Shown here one piece after another: positions 13,745-26,171 of a DNA stretch of 64,000 bases. The DNA is from Cinclus cinclus (taxonomy: Eukaryota > Chordata > Aves > Passeriformes > Cinclidae), in assembly GCF_963662255.1 (NCBI RefSeq), contig NC_085047.1, positions 91,260,259 through 91,324,258 of the forward strand, given 5' to 3'. The notes under the pieces are model-generated. The model ran no database searches, had not been told where the DNA came from, and saw only the letters and a list, made by a program, of their open reading frames with translations. Numbering within the stretch: the stretch's first letter is position 1; the number at the start of each line of letters is the position of its first letter. The position numbers and the translations under genes were made by a program.

Positions 13745-16545
13745 CTTAAAAAAAAGATGAAGCATTGGTCAGCTCCCAGAGCTGGAAATCATTGCTACCA
13801 GTGGAATGAGTCCTGTGATTGGAGTGTTGGCACCGAGGGCTACAGGCTTCAGGAGTAGGGCAGGACAGGTGAGAGGGAGGTGTGGCACTGTAAGTAAGGG
13901 GGAGGTTTGATTGCACAGCCCTTAGAGTTAGTGATGATGTGGTAAAGTGCCTCTGGGTGAAGACTGGAGGGAAGGAAAACAAAGCAGGTAATGTGAGGGT
14001 GTTTACTACTGATTGTCCAGTCGGGATGTAAAGCACCAGTGTGTTATTCCATAGGCAATTAGGAGGACTCTCTGATCAGTAGCCCATCCTTATGGGAGAT
14101 TTCAAATTCCCAGACATGAACAGGAAATATCATACTTCTGTGATAAGTCTTGGAAATTCTTGAGGCTTATAGAAAGCTGCTTGTCATTCATACTTAGTAA
14201 GCCAGCTAGGAAAGATGCCCTCCTGGACTTGCTATTTGTGAATAGAGAAGGACTCATGAGGGATATGACAGTAGGTGGCTGTCTTGGCTACAGTGTTCAT
14301 GAAATGACTGAGTTCAGGATTTTCACTGTAAAGACAAAAAAGGATGGCAGAGTTGCTTCCCTGAACTTCATGAGAGCAAACTTTATGCTATTCAGGGCGT
14401 TACTTAGCAGAATGCCCTCTGAGTCTGCTTTTAAGGACTTCAGAGTTCACATGTGCTGGTCAGTCTTTAAGATTCACCTTTCAAAAACACAGGAGCAGAC
14501 AACTTCACCATGCTCTGAGTGAAGCAAACAGAGCAGAAGGCCAGCTTGTCTGAACAGGGGACTTCTTGTGTAAGTCAGGAGGAAAATGAAACTGTATAAC
14601 CTCTGGAAGCAAGGTTAGGCTTCTCTGAGTACGGAGCTGTGGTTCATTTATACAGGGAGAAGACATGAAAGGCCAAAGATCAATTAGAGCTGAAACTGGC
14701 CAGTATTATTTCAAATAGCAAGAAGGGCTCTTTTTTTTCAGATGAGGCCTAAAGAAAAAAAAAACGATACTTGGTGAAGGTGGTGAATACTTGATAATGC
14801 TTGGGCAGTCTGACTAACAGGAATGAAGAAAAAGCAGATGCATTCTATGCAATTTTTGTCTCAGTCTTTAACAGACCTTCGGCTTCCCAGTCCCCTGAGT
14901 TGGAGGACCACAAATGTGGGAACAGCAACTTTCTATTTGTGGACACTGGAATTGTAAGGGACCAACTGTATCAGCTGAATATTCACAAGTCCTTGGGGCC
15001 TCATGGGATTCATCCAAGTGTTCTGAAGGAGCCAGTGAATGTTATGGCAGGACCCCTCTCAACCATATGTCAAAGATCTTGGAGGTTTAGGGAAGTCCTG
15101 CTGACTGGAAGCTTGACAATGTTACTCTATCTACAAAAAAAGTATGAGGGAAGAACAGGGAATAACAGACCTGTTAATTTAGCCTCAGTTGCTGGAAAAA
15201 TTATAGAGATAATTATACTGGGTACTACTGAAAGGTATTTAAAGAATGATACATTCGTAAGGAACTTCCAATATGGGTTCACAAATGGGAAATCCCATTT
15301 AACTGATTTGATATCCTTCTGTAACAGGGTCACCTGCCTAGTGGATGAAGGGAAAGCAGTGGAAAAGGGGGTTTTTTTAGGATTTTAGTAGGCCTTTGAT
15401 ACTGTACCTCAGCATCTTTCTGGACAGGTTGCTCAGCCATGGAATGAATGGACTTGTGATACACTGGTGAAGAACTGGCCAAAGGCCAGATCTCAAAGGA
15501 CTGCAGTGAATGGGGGTGCAGCTGACTGTTGACAGATCACCAGTGTTCTTTGGAGTTCAGTTTTAGGGCCAGTTCTGTTCTCTCTCTCTCTCTCTCTCAT
15601 TCTCTCTCTCTCTCTCTATATATATATATACATACACACACACACACATATAAACATATATATGGATGATCAGGATGCAGGAGTTGAAAGCACCACTAGC
15701 AAGTTTGCTGATGATACCAAAGTGGGAGGTGCTGAGTGATATAAATACACTGGAGCATTAGGCAATGATTAATGGGAGGAAATTATTTAACAATTCAAAA
15801 TGCTGGATTCTCATCTCCCTAGAATGGGGTAATGCCAGGTGTAAGTAGGGATTAGGAAAGCAGCCCTGCAGAAAGGGATCTGGGATTGCTGGTGGACAGC
15901 AGGCTCAATGTGAGACACCAGAGGGCAAACCTCATCCTGGGGTGCATCAAACAGAGCATCACCAGTCACTTAAAATTATCTTGCTGTATTCAGTGTTGCA
16001 CAGCCTCAGGCCTCACTGGGAGCACTGTGTGCAGTTCTGGGCCCCACCAAGGAAGGAGGATTTGAAGGTCCTTGAATACATCCAGAAGAGGACAACAAAT
16101 CTTGTGAAAGGACTGCAAATGTTCTAAGAGGAATAGCTGGTGACACTGTGCTTGTCTGGTTTGGGGAGAAGGAGGCTGAGGGGTAACCTCATTGCTTTCT
16201 ATAGCTTCCTGAGGGGGGGAAACAGAGAGGGAGGTGCTGAACTCTTCTCCTTGGTGTCCACTGACAGGAGGCATGGGAGTGGTCTTGTGGAAATGCCCCA
16301 CAGGACATTCAGATTGGACATTAGAAAGCATTTCTTTACTGAGAGGGTTGTCAAACTCTGGAACAGGCTTCCTAGAAAAGTAGTAGATGCCCCAAACCTG
16401 TCAATGTTTAGGAGGCATTTTGGACAATGTCCTTAATTGGCTAACCTTTAAGTGGTCAGGCAGTTAGACTTGTTGCAGGTCACTTCCAATATAAATATTC
16501 TATTTTACTTATTCCATTCTGTCCTATTCTATCCTTTCCTGCTGT
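13745..16545 (+). mobile_element. CR1 LINE, long decayed copy (ORF2 endonuclease end to 3' tail)
   Basis: This is a sense-strand CR1 retrotransposon of about 2.8 kb. About 13770-14160 reads as the C-terminal part of the endonuclease region. At 14160-14522 the peptide has the CR1 signature DALLDLLFVNREGL and SVHEMTEFRI. 14801-15388 is the start of the reverse transcriptase (NIHKSLGPHGIHPSVLKE, NRPVNLASVAGKI, YGFTNGKSHLTDL). The catalytic FADD box is at 15704-15715. 16140-16436 encodes the C-terminus (IRKHFFTERVVKLWNRLP), followed by a 3' tail with attctatt-like repeats near 16495-16530. Frameshifts and stops break ORF2, so it is dead. A TC/TA/CA microsatellite sits just before FADD. The 5' limit is uncertain. 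Confidence 0.92.
15580..15664. repeat. Compound microsatellite (TC)n-(TA)n-(CA)n-(TA)n inside CR1
   Basis: A pure TC run, one interruption (cat), more TC, then TA, then CA with a few substitutions, and TA again, about 85 bases in all. It replaces the short LINE segment that normally lies between the GPVLF-like residues and the acidic loop before FADD, so it grew within the retrotransposon after insertion. Confidence 0.95.
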
Positions 16546-18437
16546 GATCTTCTCTGCCTTTACAGTTGCACCCTGAGGCTGTTCATTCATGTGGTTTTTT
16601 CACAAGCTAAAATCTAAATTTTATTTCCTATTAAGGAAGGGTGGGGACTGATGCATTTCCTGTTTCCTTAGAGACAGTTTCTCTAGTCCAGAGCAGGCAT
16701 ACAGTGGTAGAACATGAAGAAGTTTGAACTAGTTGATTTCCCACTTACCTCTTGGATGAGGCAGCTGTGAGGTGTCTAAGTCCAACATCTTCTGCAATCA
16801 CTAACCCCATCAACCAATTCAACATAACAAATGAGGGATCATTCTCCAGTTATCCCTAAATTTCTTAGTGGGCTGGTGTGTTTTTTCTGTAAGTTGATAC
16901 TAGCTCACTGACGTGACAGGCAGTATTAATAAAGCCTTAGTCACAGAGCTGGAAAGAAAGCTTTTTACACATAGGACCAAGAGCTGCCTGGATCCTTCTT
17001 TGTTTGAGCAAGCAGCCAGAAAGTTAGAGGAAATAATGAGAAAAAGGAGATGTACTTGTCAATACAATTTCATGATTGAGTGTAGATGTTGGTGAGAGAT
17101 GGGACATCTTGCTGCTTTTTGCCAAAAGCTATGGAATCACAGTGAAGTGTTTCCATGTTTTCTTGCACGATTTCCTAATGATACTGTGTAAATACACAGC
17201 AAAGCAATATAGCTCAGCAGTGCACTGTCAAGACAGAACACTAATAATTATGTGGTTTCTTTGGAATGAGGTAACCTTGAAATCCAGCAATTATGTAGCA
17301 ATGTGTGTCGTGGTTCAACTCTGTGTCTTGGTTTAATTCAGTGTAATTTTTAAGTGCAAAAATTGTCCCTATGTTTGTATTCCAAAAATCAATATGTACT
17401 GTTTGTTATTAGAATTTTGAAACAGAAAAGCTGTAGTGGAGACCTGTGAACTGCTCAGAATCTTTGCTGTGTATAACACACTCCGCCTGAACCTGCAATT
17501 TGTGGGTATCGGTTCCTACTTTGTAGAGCCATTCTGCATATGAACATGCATACAGCATATGGTTAGACTTACTAAAAAACCTTTTTGCTCAAGTAAACCA
17601 CTGCAAGTCCCATCAACCCAGCTCTGCGCTGTCTGCAGCGAAGATCTGTTGCTACAGGCCTTGGCATTAGTTCAGGAGATGTTTCCAGTCAGGATTCATT
17701 TTTGACATAGATGAATGAGGACTTTGGTGAGACAACTCAAAAAGAGATTGCCCTACATAATTTGGCTGAGAATTAGGCTTTGAGAAATGAATGACTGTGT
17801 TTAGAATGGCCTTTCACATTAATAGCTTGGGAAGATCTGTCCAGCTGTCTATATGAAAGTGGAGTTTTATTTTTTGGGGTAAAAGTGAACTACTTTCTCC
17901 ATTCAGAGAAAGTTTTGGGTTGCGTAGTCACCTTTTTTTGAAGAAGAAGAATATAAGAATATATTCCTGATGATAAAAAGAGTATATAGAAATGAGACTG
18001 CATTCTGGAAATTGCATAGTATCCTCTTCTTATGGATCCAGAGATCCATAACCATTAACCAAAAGAGTACCAATTTGAAAACAAATTTTTGAGGGGAAAA
18101 GGTTACTTCAGAGAAGGTACTATTGCAGAGATGCACTTGCTGAGCTGACTTTACAAAGCAGTTAAGTAGTTTTACATTGTAAAATTTTTAATATGTGCAT
18201 ACAAGTAAAATGTCTCTGACAGGTACATGGAAATTCTGCTAATGCTTTGTGTCAAAAATGTATTTTTGGAATGTGTAAAGCTAGAATATGCCTTTTTGAA
18301 CGCAGTATCATAAAGTTAGAAAATCTAGGAATTTATAAAATATATGGTTTATTCTTCTATGCCTTCACCCCATAGCAATTTAGGAAATGATGGGCTTCAT
18401 CCTAAATCCCTGTGTGTTCTTCTTTGTGTATTTTCAG

Positions 18438-18538
18438 GATTCCTCTTTGATTGGAACAGCCACAGTGGCTGGTCCCAGGACAAGTGCAATAATTGGAGAA
18501 CAGGGGACACCACCGAAGGTCCAGCTCCCCCTCAATAT
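18438..18538 (+). CDS. SH3RF3: SH3RF3 coding exon: short linker before SH3-3
   Basis: A 101-base exon with acceptor gtattttcag|gat and donor aatat|gtaagc. It enters in phase 0 and leaves two bases (at) that join a c from the next exon to form Ile. The peptide begins DSSLIGTATVAGPRTSA and ends GEQGTPPKVQLPLN, a Pro-containing segment that in SH3RF3 leads directly into the third SH3 domain. The GEQGTPPKVQLPLN stretch is what identifies it; the first half is variable. No start or stop lies in the exon; the taa just after the border is intronic. Confidence 0.92.
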
Positions 18539-19134
18539 GTAAGCAGCTCACCTCAGTCACTGCATACTCTTTGTTTCCAATTACGTGTGTGCATGTGTGT
18601 GTTTGCTTGAAACCTGAATGCCCAATCTCACCTCAGGTGCATTCTGAGAAGGGAGAGACTGCCATTTCAAACATGAGGCAGCCCCTGCTGAAATTGAAAA
18701 ATTAAGAGAGAAGGCCAAGACTCCCCCCTTTCTGTGTGAGCCCTTTTAGACTTTATTTATTATAGCTGTATGAATCACTGTGAAGCAAGCTGAACACCTC
18801 TGAGCTAGAGAAAATCTTCTTTCATGTAAAGCTTTTAAAAAGGTGTAGTCAGTCCAATGCAATTAAACACCTGATATATTCATGACTAACCAGAAAAAAA
18901 TGGCCCAGTTGCACTTTTTTGGTGCCATCAACAATGAAGAAACAAAGGCAATGAATGAACTCCACATCTTTGGTATGCTGTCTTGTTGAATAACAGAAGG
19001 TTCACAGAACAAAAAGAGTAGACTTCATTATAGCAGGTCTCTTCTAGCCTGGTTGGTTGATCTGATACTTGTCTAATTAACTACTGAATACTTTCCTCTC
19101 AACACATATACCTCATATAAGCAGGACAACTATA

Positions 19135-19149
19135 GACACACACACACAT
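19135..19149. repeat. (AC)n microsatellite
   Basis: A short pure AC run followed by an interrupted continuation (atgcacacat). Intronic and probably neutral. Confidence 0.85.
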
Positions 19150-20251
19150 GCACACATCCATATTTTTGGGTTTTATGGTATGGCTAAAACAAGGTCTGAA
19201 TCCTAAAAATAATAGAGGAGATCTTCTTTAGGAACAACAGGGGTGTTGGATCAGAAGCAAAAAAAAGTTATTCTTAGCTACTTATTTGAGATCTTTATAC
19301 CTGAGGGCTGCCTCACATCACTGAAGGCCCAAGGTCTTATCCATCACCCTGTGTTCACCCTGCACAGCCCGTGTGGCACATAGTGGGGCACATATTTGTT
19401 TCAAGCTTTGCCCTGACTAGGAAGCAGGAACTGGCAATATTTAAAGTACCTAGCTGCTGAATCAGGACATTTTCCAGCTCTCTGGCAATATCCCTGACTC
19501 CATGCCTCAGCAAGCCTCCCCTTCTCCCTCCCATGCTTCTCCTGTCATCTCCCTTGTGAAGCAGCCTTGTAATCCAGTCTGTCATTCTGCATTTGTGAGC
19601 CAAGTTCCAGTCAAAGAGGATGCATTATTTGAAAGCTGTAGCAGTAGTGGGGAGGTGCAACTCTAGCAAAGCCCTGGGGATTCTGTCTTATAGGCAGTCA
19701 CAAGCAGCTACCCAAGGCCAAGAACACTTCACACTTAGACCTTTTTCAGGGAACTTCTAACAAACATTTTGGGTTCTTCAAGGTCCCACTTGTAACCCTT
19801 AGCCTCACTGTTTCACACAGCCCAGAATAATCTGACACTACATTTTGCAAGATTTCAGATTGTTGTTTTAACACTTTTTTTTTCTAGGCTGTACAGAGTT
19901 AGCTGGTGAAGTTTCACACCTAAAAACTAGAGAACAGTGAAATGCTTCAAAATCCAAAGACTTTGGCTTAAACCAAAATCATGCTCAGCAAATGGGACCA
20001 CTAGACCTGACTTCCTGCCAGAGGAAAATCCCAGAAACAAACTCTGGGGAGGGAAGCTGCCTGCAATCAAACTGTTTTCAGCCACAGGTGACAGCAGGCA
20101 TCCCCCCAGCTCTCCCAAAGCCAGGAATGGAGTTTATGCCTGCCCACAGGGTGGGCTGCAGACCCAGGCTGGGCCTGTCACTGGGTTCGGAGAACCCTGT
20201 GCCTCTGCAAATAAAGACAAGACCCCCAGGGATGGGCATCCTCACTACCCG

Positions 20252-20275
20252 CCCCCCCCCCCCCCCCCCCCCCCC
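20252..20275. repeat. Poly-C homopolymer, 24 bases
   Basis: An uninterrupted run of 24 C following one G, then aaaca. The complementary strand is poly-G and could form a quadruplex. Long C runs are prone to miscalls, so the exact length is doubtful. Confidence 0.9.
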
Positions 20276-22558
20276 AAACAGGAGGTGGGATTGCTGGTCC
20301 ACAAAAAAAGTGCTGATCACTTGTGTTGTCCCAGGATGGATCACCCTATATGGTCGTCACACCCAAGCTTTCATCACTTTAGTGGTTTGGTCTCTTTCTG
20401 TGTGGTGTCCGTGCTGGGCTGTTGTACATCTTCTTTTAGTCTCTGCAAGGATTTCAATACTTTATCTAGAGGATGTTTAGGCTTATTGTGATATTGGATA
20501 TTCAGACTTACTGCTAGCTGATTTGGGGGAATTTGCTGGATGAAGCTAGTAGGAGAGAACAAAAATAAACTAATAGGAGATCTGGAGACAGCTGCAAGGC
20601 TCAACAATCTATGATCTACTTATGGTAATTTTCCTTGCACCTTCTTCCAGAATCTCCACCTGTAAATTACATTATTACATGTAGCCCCTTTGGGGAGAAG
20701 GTTTATCTGAAATGCTCCATCACTGACCCCCTGCTTTACCCATAGCTTCTGAATCTGAGCCCTGTGTAAGCAGCAATTTCAAAAGGGACAGTCGAAGCCA
20801 CACTTTCTGCTCCTCTCAAGTGAGTGCAGTCCGACACTTTGTTATGTTCTTGCAGAGCACAGTTCTGAGGGATTAGCACTGGAGCATGCAACCTTATTTC
20901 TTGTCAGGGTGATGCATTTTAATGTTCTTCAGATCCTATGTAGCCTCATGTTTTCTGTCAGGTGAACAGCTAGAGACCTGCTCAAGACCACCTGATTATA
21001 TAGGCTAAATAAAGGATGTACAGGGTGGTTTGTCCCATCTGTTGAGTAATGAAGTACAGTTTCTGATTAAGTCTTTGTACTCCATGCATGTGGTAAAAAG
21101 AGCCAGGCACATCAGCCTAAGATTCCCCAAGGAGCTATTACCAAATATTTCATATTCTGCTCATTACTGCTGTTTATTTACTTCAGAACAAAAATAAAGA
21201 AATATATGGTACAATAAAGAAGTAGAATCAAGAAAAATAACAGGATTTATTTCTCAATTATATTTCCTGGAAAGCAGAAATAAAAAGTCATGTATCATTT
21301 TTATTGGCTGGAAATCTACAATCACAACTGCTATAGTTTGTTTTTTTCTCTGATTCACTGCTATAAGGTGAGCAGCAAGCCTCTTCTCACCCATCCCTGA
21401 GCCTAAGAGCATTCTGCTGCACTTTGTAGTGTAAATGCACTTTCTTTGTTTTCCTATTTCTCTTAATCTATCTTCACTGCCTGTGAATCACAAATAAATA
21501 AAAAATCTCAAGAAGGTACAACCTTGATCAAGAATTACCAGAAATCCCTTTTTGCATCTGCAGAAAAGTGACAGTACAAAAAAATCTGGTATTTACAAAG
21601 AAAGTATTGTTCTGTGTGTGGACTCTTGCTATTCTATCCCGACTTTACATTATTTCCCAAAGTGCAAGCAATCATTCTTAATTTTCAACAAGAATCTCTC
21701 TAAACAGAGAGAGAATCTGTAGGGGTTTTAAGCTGTAGTCATTTCACAACAGTAGACACATCCCTGAAGTAGTAACAGAAGAGCAAAAGAGACATAAATA
21801 TAAAGATTCTAAACAAAGGGAATAAATAAAAGCTGTAATTAATTTAAAAGTTCTACATATTGGATCCTATATTGAAGATTTATTAGAATACTTGCATACA
21901 AAACATCCAAAACCAAATTCTACCACTTCACTTACTTAAGTAAAAAACCCTTTGCAGAATGTGGCCCTTTCTCACTTTTTGTTTCACCAACATAGTACAG
22001 GAATTATCATACCAGATCAGAACAGTTTGGTGTGTTGTTTCTAAACTTCTAAACATAAAAAGCATCTAGAAAGCTGCAAGAAAAGCTTTTGAAATAGCCT
22101 ACACATAAGAAAATTTTCTTCTTAAACTCCACAACAGAGGTGGATCCCACCCTGAAGCATACTTCTTCCAGATGTCAGGATTTGCAAAGCCCTCTTGCTT
22201 GAGCCTTTGTTACTCTGGCTCTCCCTGTAATTGTTGTGTTTTCCTGAAACTGTTGCTAAGTTCTTAACTTCGGTGCTGCTTTGTGGCACAGTTTTGCTTT
22301 CGTTGTGCCCTGAGTGAGAAGCATGTCTCATCAACTTCTAATTACCTTTTACTCTGATTAGTTATTCCATTATTGTCTTAGAATCCAGTCTCTGCCCTTC
22401 CTTGTTTGTGAAGAAGCCTGTAATCATGTCCCTTTTTAACTATTGCTTCTGAACAGTGCTTCTGGTTGCTTTCTGCTCTGTGGGGCTGGAGTTGGAGCAG
22501 GACGGGTGGTGGTTGATGTCATCTGTGTGCTCTCTGCCTGTGTGACCTCTCCCCACAG

Positions 22559-22729
22559 CTACCTAGCCCTGTATGCCTACAAGCCTCAGAAGAACGACGA
22601 GCTGGAGCTGCGCAAAGGGGAGATGTACCGGGTCATAGAGAAGTGCCAGGATGGCTGGTTCAAGGGCACGTCTCTGAGGAGTGGGATGTCCGGTGTCTTC
22701 CCAGGCAACTACGTGACACCTGTTTCAAG
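22559..22729 (+). CDS. SH3RF3: SH3RF3 coding exon: third SH3 domain
   Basis: A 171-base exon that carries nearly the whole third SH3 domain. The acceptor is ccccacag|c and the donor is tcaag|gtgagg. The first base completes an Ile codon and the last two (ag) start an Arg codon. The peptide shows the SH3 landmarks in order: ALYAY in place of the usual ALYDY, the acidic DELELRKGE of the RT loop, the Trp in CQDGWFKG, and GVFPGNYV with the conserved Pro and Tyr. These residues form the aromatic groove that binds proline-rich ligands; in POSH2 this domain is reported to bind PAK2. Substitutions from mammals seem mild and no key residue is missing. Confidence 0.96.
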
Positions 22730-25700
22730 GTGAGGACCACTGGCCTGTACTGGGGCTGAGAGGGGTTTCTGGATGGCACTGAAAACAATGTAGGTCTGCT
22801 TTTAAATCACATTCCTCTTCCAGAAATTCTCTGCTGGCACTGCGGACTTCAGTAATGATATTTGCTGGTTGTAGCATTTGAGTTACCCATGTGCCCAGGA
22901 GATTGCACTAGTTGTATTAGACTATGGCATGTTTAAACACTCATAGCCCCAGGTTTTACTGTTTTAAAGAATCTGTTGGCTAATGATATTGTTGTTATAA
23001 GACTACTAGACATGTAACAAAATAAGAAATGCTTGTGTCTTGCTTTTCAGTAGCTCCTCATGTCAATTTTTTTCTTCTTAAAGCAAAGATCTGGGATGGT
23101 TTGGATCTGTACTAATGTTTGAACAGTTAAAATTCCAAAGTGGTAGGAGGGTTAAGTAAATTGCTTGATTTTACCTACCCCCACCTCTGTTGCAGCAGAT
23201 GAGAAAAGGAAAGAATGGCATTTTGCGGGGAGGAATGCCATTGTCAGAGTTCAGTATTGGACAATACCAAATCAAAGCTGAGAAGAAAATCCATCTCTGT
23301 GTCCCAGACTGTTTGCCCTATGTGTTCCTTGCACGTGAATACTGGCATATGTATGCCCATATCTCCTCTAGAGCAACTGTGGATTTGCAAACTGAACTCA
23401 TTCCTTCTCCTCCCACATGCACAGTGTCTCCAACATCTTTGACTCCTCTCCAGAGAAGGGTACCTCACAACTCAGACATTGTTGATCTTGAAAAACTGAT
23501 CCAGCTTTGTTGCATCTAAAGTTTATGTCAAGTCTGTAGCATGTGTTCTGAGTAACACCAAAAGTTAAGAAGGTATCAGAAGGCAATAACTAAGCCTGCT
23601 GACAGTCCTAATATTGCACTTCATTAAGGAAACCCAAATATTAATTCACTGGCTCTTCACTGTTCATCAACCTAAATGTATTTACCTTATTTTTAAAGCC
23701 TCTTGGCTGCCTTCATTCCTTGTCTCTTCAGCTCTTAATTAGTAAGGAAGTTTGGGCTGAAGGGTCGGTTATCTGAATCAGCAAGACTTTATTAAATGCA
23801 GCATGTCACAGCTGGAATAAGACTGAGAAGTGCTAAAGGGCAAAAGTGCTTTCCACAAAACCTGAAAGCAGCATTATGATTATATTTATGATCCTGTGGG
23901 CTAATTAAGTTCCTGTATAAATCACCCTCAGTGAGAACAGCAATAAAAATCTGATAGCAACAAAATCTCCTATTTGCACTACTTTCAATGTACTTTGTTC
24001 CCCTTTGACAGAAAAACAGAGGATTTGATTCATAAACGTTTTTCTGCCACTCCCTACAAAACCCAAGGAAAAGAAGTTGTGAATTTAAAAACACTGAACT
24101 AGATTTATATGCTGCCAAAACACGTGTGAGTGGAGCATTACAGAAAAAGAACAAAACTCTTTAAATGGACAGACAGGCACAGGCCTGCAGAGAAAATTTG
24201 CCACATCCAATGTCCATCCATGTCTGTTGGAGTCATAGACAGTTTCTGTACTTGTCGGTGTGCATGTTTGCCTGAACACAGCTCTCAGTGGACTGTTAGA
24301 TGTGCTTTTCTGGCAAACGCAATCTAGTACAGATGGCCAAGCCAGCTCCAGCTGAACCTTCCTGCCACCCTGCCAGTTCTTCACAGCAGATGACAGACAC
24401 TCAAGATTTCCATCTGGTGGGATTCCCAGCTTTTCCCAACCTGGAGACTTATAAAAAAAAAAAAGAAGAAACTAGAAAATCAGATGTATTTAGAAAAATG
24501 TAATCCAGGCAAACTTTGCACCATGAGATGAGTCAAGTCAATGACACCACATTGTTGTCTTTCTTCTTGTGACTTTAGGGGGAGGGAGGATTGGGGAGAA
24601 GGCATAGCTTTCTTTTGTCCCTTTGGACCATATCCTCCAGCCTGTGCTTTGGTCTTTTTCCATCAGAATTCCACTCTTTCGGCTTTCCACTCTTTTCTTG
24701 GGTTTATTTCTTCTGTCACCAATGTCCTCTGAACCAGACCAGAATGTTCAACATATTCCTTTCTGCTCTTCTCCTCTGTCTTCCCATGCAATCTTGGGGA
24801 CCCACAGTTTCCCCCAGTTCCATATCCCATAGCTGACTCTTTTTCTGTTATTCTCTCCTCTCTTGCTAAATCCTTGCACTGTCTCATTTCCATTTCCCCC
24901 ACCTTACTTTGTTCTGCCTCATATCCCTGTGCTGTCCTTTCCTGGAAGAGGACTTTGGCACAAGAAGCAGCCCAGGAGAAGAAAACAGCACAAAATGATC
25001 CATCTGTTTCACGGCATCTATAGCTGGGGAAGGAAACTATTCAGGAACTTGAGTAAGAAACACAGAGAAAGAGCTGATCAGCACCAGCTGAGTTTGTCCA
25101 CTGATGTCTTTCTGTCTTCCTAAGTGTCCTTCTGTCCTAGTCAGCGTTTTTAGCTCACTGCTAAGAGGATCAAGACATGCTGCAGTCTGAACTCAATTCA
25201 TAGGAGAAGAAGCCTTGTCCCTTCCCTCTGAGGTCTATTTGGCCACTCAGGTTCAATACAAATTATGCATGCAGTTAAAAGTGAGGAGTGACAGAGGTGC
25301 CAATGACTGTTTGAACTTCTTTTTCAGCTGCATTCCTGTCCCTGTTGCATTCCCTTAGCAAGTCTAAGCTAGGACTGGTTACATCAGTAGGGTGAGCGTT
25401 CAGCCAAGCCAAGCCCAGTTAAATCTGCAGCTTGTCAGTCCCCTTCCATAGCCACACACAGATTTAGTGTTATCCATCTTTGTTTCTCCCTGTAGGGCTG
25501 TATGCAGGTTTGGTCCAAAGAAAAGATCTCTGAGCCTATTTTAATTATCACTCCAGGGGAAATAGCCTTTGGCACACAAAGTGACATCTGGGAGATACCT
25601 GTTTCCTCTGAATTAAGATTTGTGATTTTACTAGAAACTATTCAGACAGAAATGTAGGGTAATAAAAGACATTCTGAGAAAAATTAACTTTTCTATTTTT

Positions 25701-25920
25701 ACCCTGCACTTCTTCCTCTAGAATAAAGGGGTGAAAATACCCCTATCACACTTACAAATGCATCCTATGCAGATAAGTATATATCAATAACTCAGTTTAC
25801 TTTAACAACAGATAAAGTATCATGTTAAACCCCCTAAGCAGGTGTGGGTATTTATCAGCACTGTGGTTGGGTATTGGGGTCTCTGCAGCATGCTTCCATT
25901 GTGCACTTGTCTCCATGCAG
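22730..25920 (+). other. SH3RF3: SH3RF3 intron, 3.2 kb
   Basis: From gtgagg at 22730 to ccatgcag at 25920. I see no transposon or RNA gene. 24540-24860 is pyrimidine-rich on the + strand, and there is a poly-A of about 12 bases at 24452. Open frames here are 60-120 codons, on both strands, and unlike any known protein. Confidence 0.85.
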
Positions 25921-26171
25921 GGTGCCAGTGGGAGCTGGGCAGCCCAGAAACAGCGGAGCTGGAGGAGCTCCAACAACAAAAGTAGCCCCAGGAGCCATCC
26001 ACCCCATTGTGTCTGGTCACAGCAATGCTACCACAGCTGTCAGACCAGTTGTTCCCATCACTGCTCCCCAGACACATCCCCAGCTGCAGGCAGCCTCTCC
26101 ACAGCTGAATAACTGCCTGAGGTACTCGGCTCAGCAGCCAGCCAGCCAGCCCCGCAGTGCCATGCAGATGG
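25921..26171 (+). CDS. SH3RF3: SH3RF3 coding exon: Ser/Thr/Pro/Gln-rich linker
   Basis: A 251-base exon, acceptor ccatgcag|g and donor atgg|gtaagt. The first g completes Arg with the ag of the SH3 exon, giving VSR-VPVGAGQPRN. 83 whole codons follow and one g remains for the next exon. The peptide is low in hydrophobic residues and rich in Pro, Gln, Ser, Thr and Ala (for example TTAVRPVVPITAPQTHPQ, then CLRYSAQQPASQPRS), so it is probably disordered and may hold docking or phosphorylation sites. Order and several short blocks match the corresponding segment of SH3RF3; overall conservation is lower than in the SH3 exons. An open frame continues past the donor to 26308, so intron retention would add an unrelated tail and stop. 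Confidence 0.9.

Larger units (their letters stand above)
3675..18437 (+). other. SH3RF3: SH3RF3 intron, 14.8 kb
   Basis: Phase-0 intron from gtaagg at 3675 to ttttcag at 18437. Most of it is AT-rich and without recognisable genes. It contains an 11-base perfect hairpin (4505-4530), a G-rich tract near 9130 (ggggga followed by six G), poly-T near 9224-9240, and a long decayed CR1 with an internal microsatellite (about 13745-16545). The block 6240-6420 is rich in TAAT-type motifs. 12200-13740 has several modest open frames on both strands and an unusual texture, but matches nothing I can name. The stretches 4540-9100, 9240-12200 and 16550-18437 show nothing definite. Confidence 0.85.
18539..22558 (+). 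other. SH3RF3: SH3RF3 intron, 4.0 kb
   Basis: From gtaagc at 18539 to ccccacag at 22558. It contains a short (AC)n run at 19135-19149 and a 24-base poly-C tract at 20252-20275. Around the poly-C lies a more GC-rich block (about 19980-20300) with overlapping open frames in several phases; these depend on the homopolymer and look spurious. The remainder, 20600-22400, is AT-rich and shows nothing I can name. Confidence 0.85.

Noticed and set aside
14801..15388. A host gene with a reverse-transcriptase-like domain
   Set aside because: It is the interrupted ORF2 of a CR1 LINE, with clear family motifs and a CR1 3' tail downstream.
19937..20491. 184- and 162-codon overlapping frames
   Set aside because: Both run through the poly-C homopolymer, which encodes a poly-Pro in any case, and they overlap in different phases without recognisable domains.
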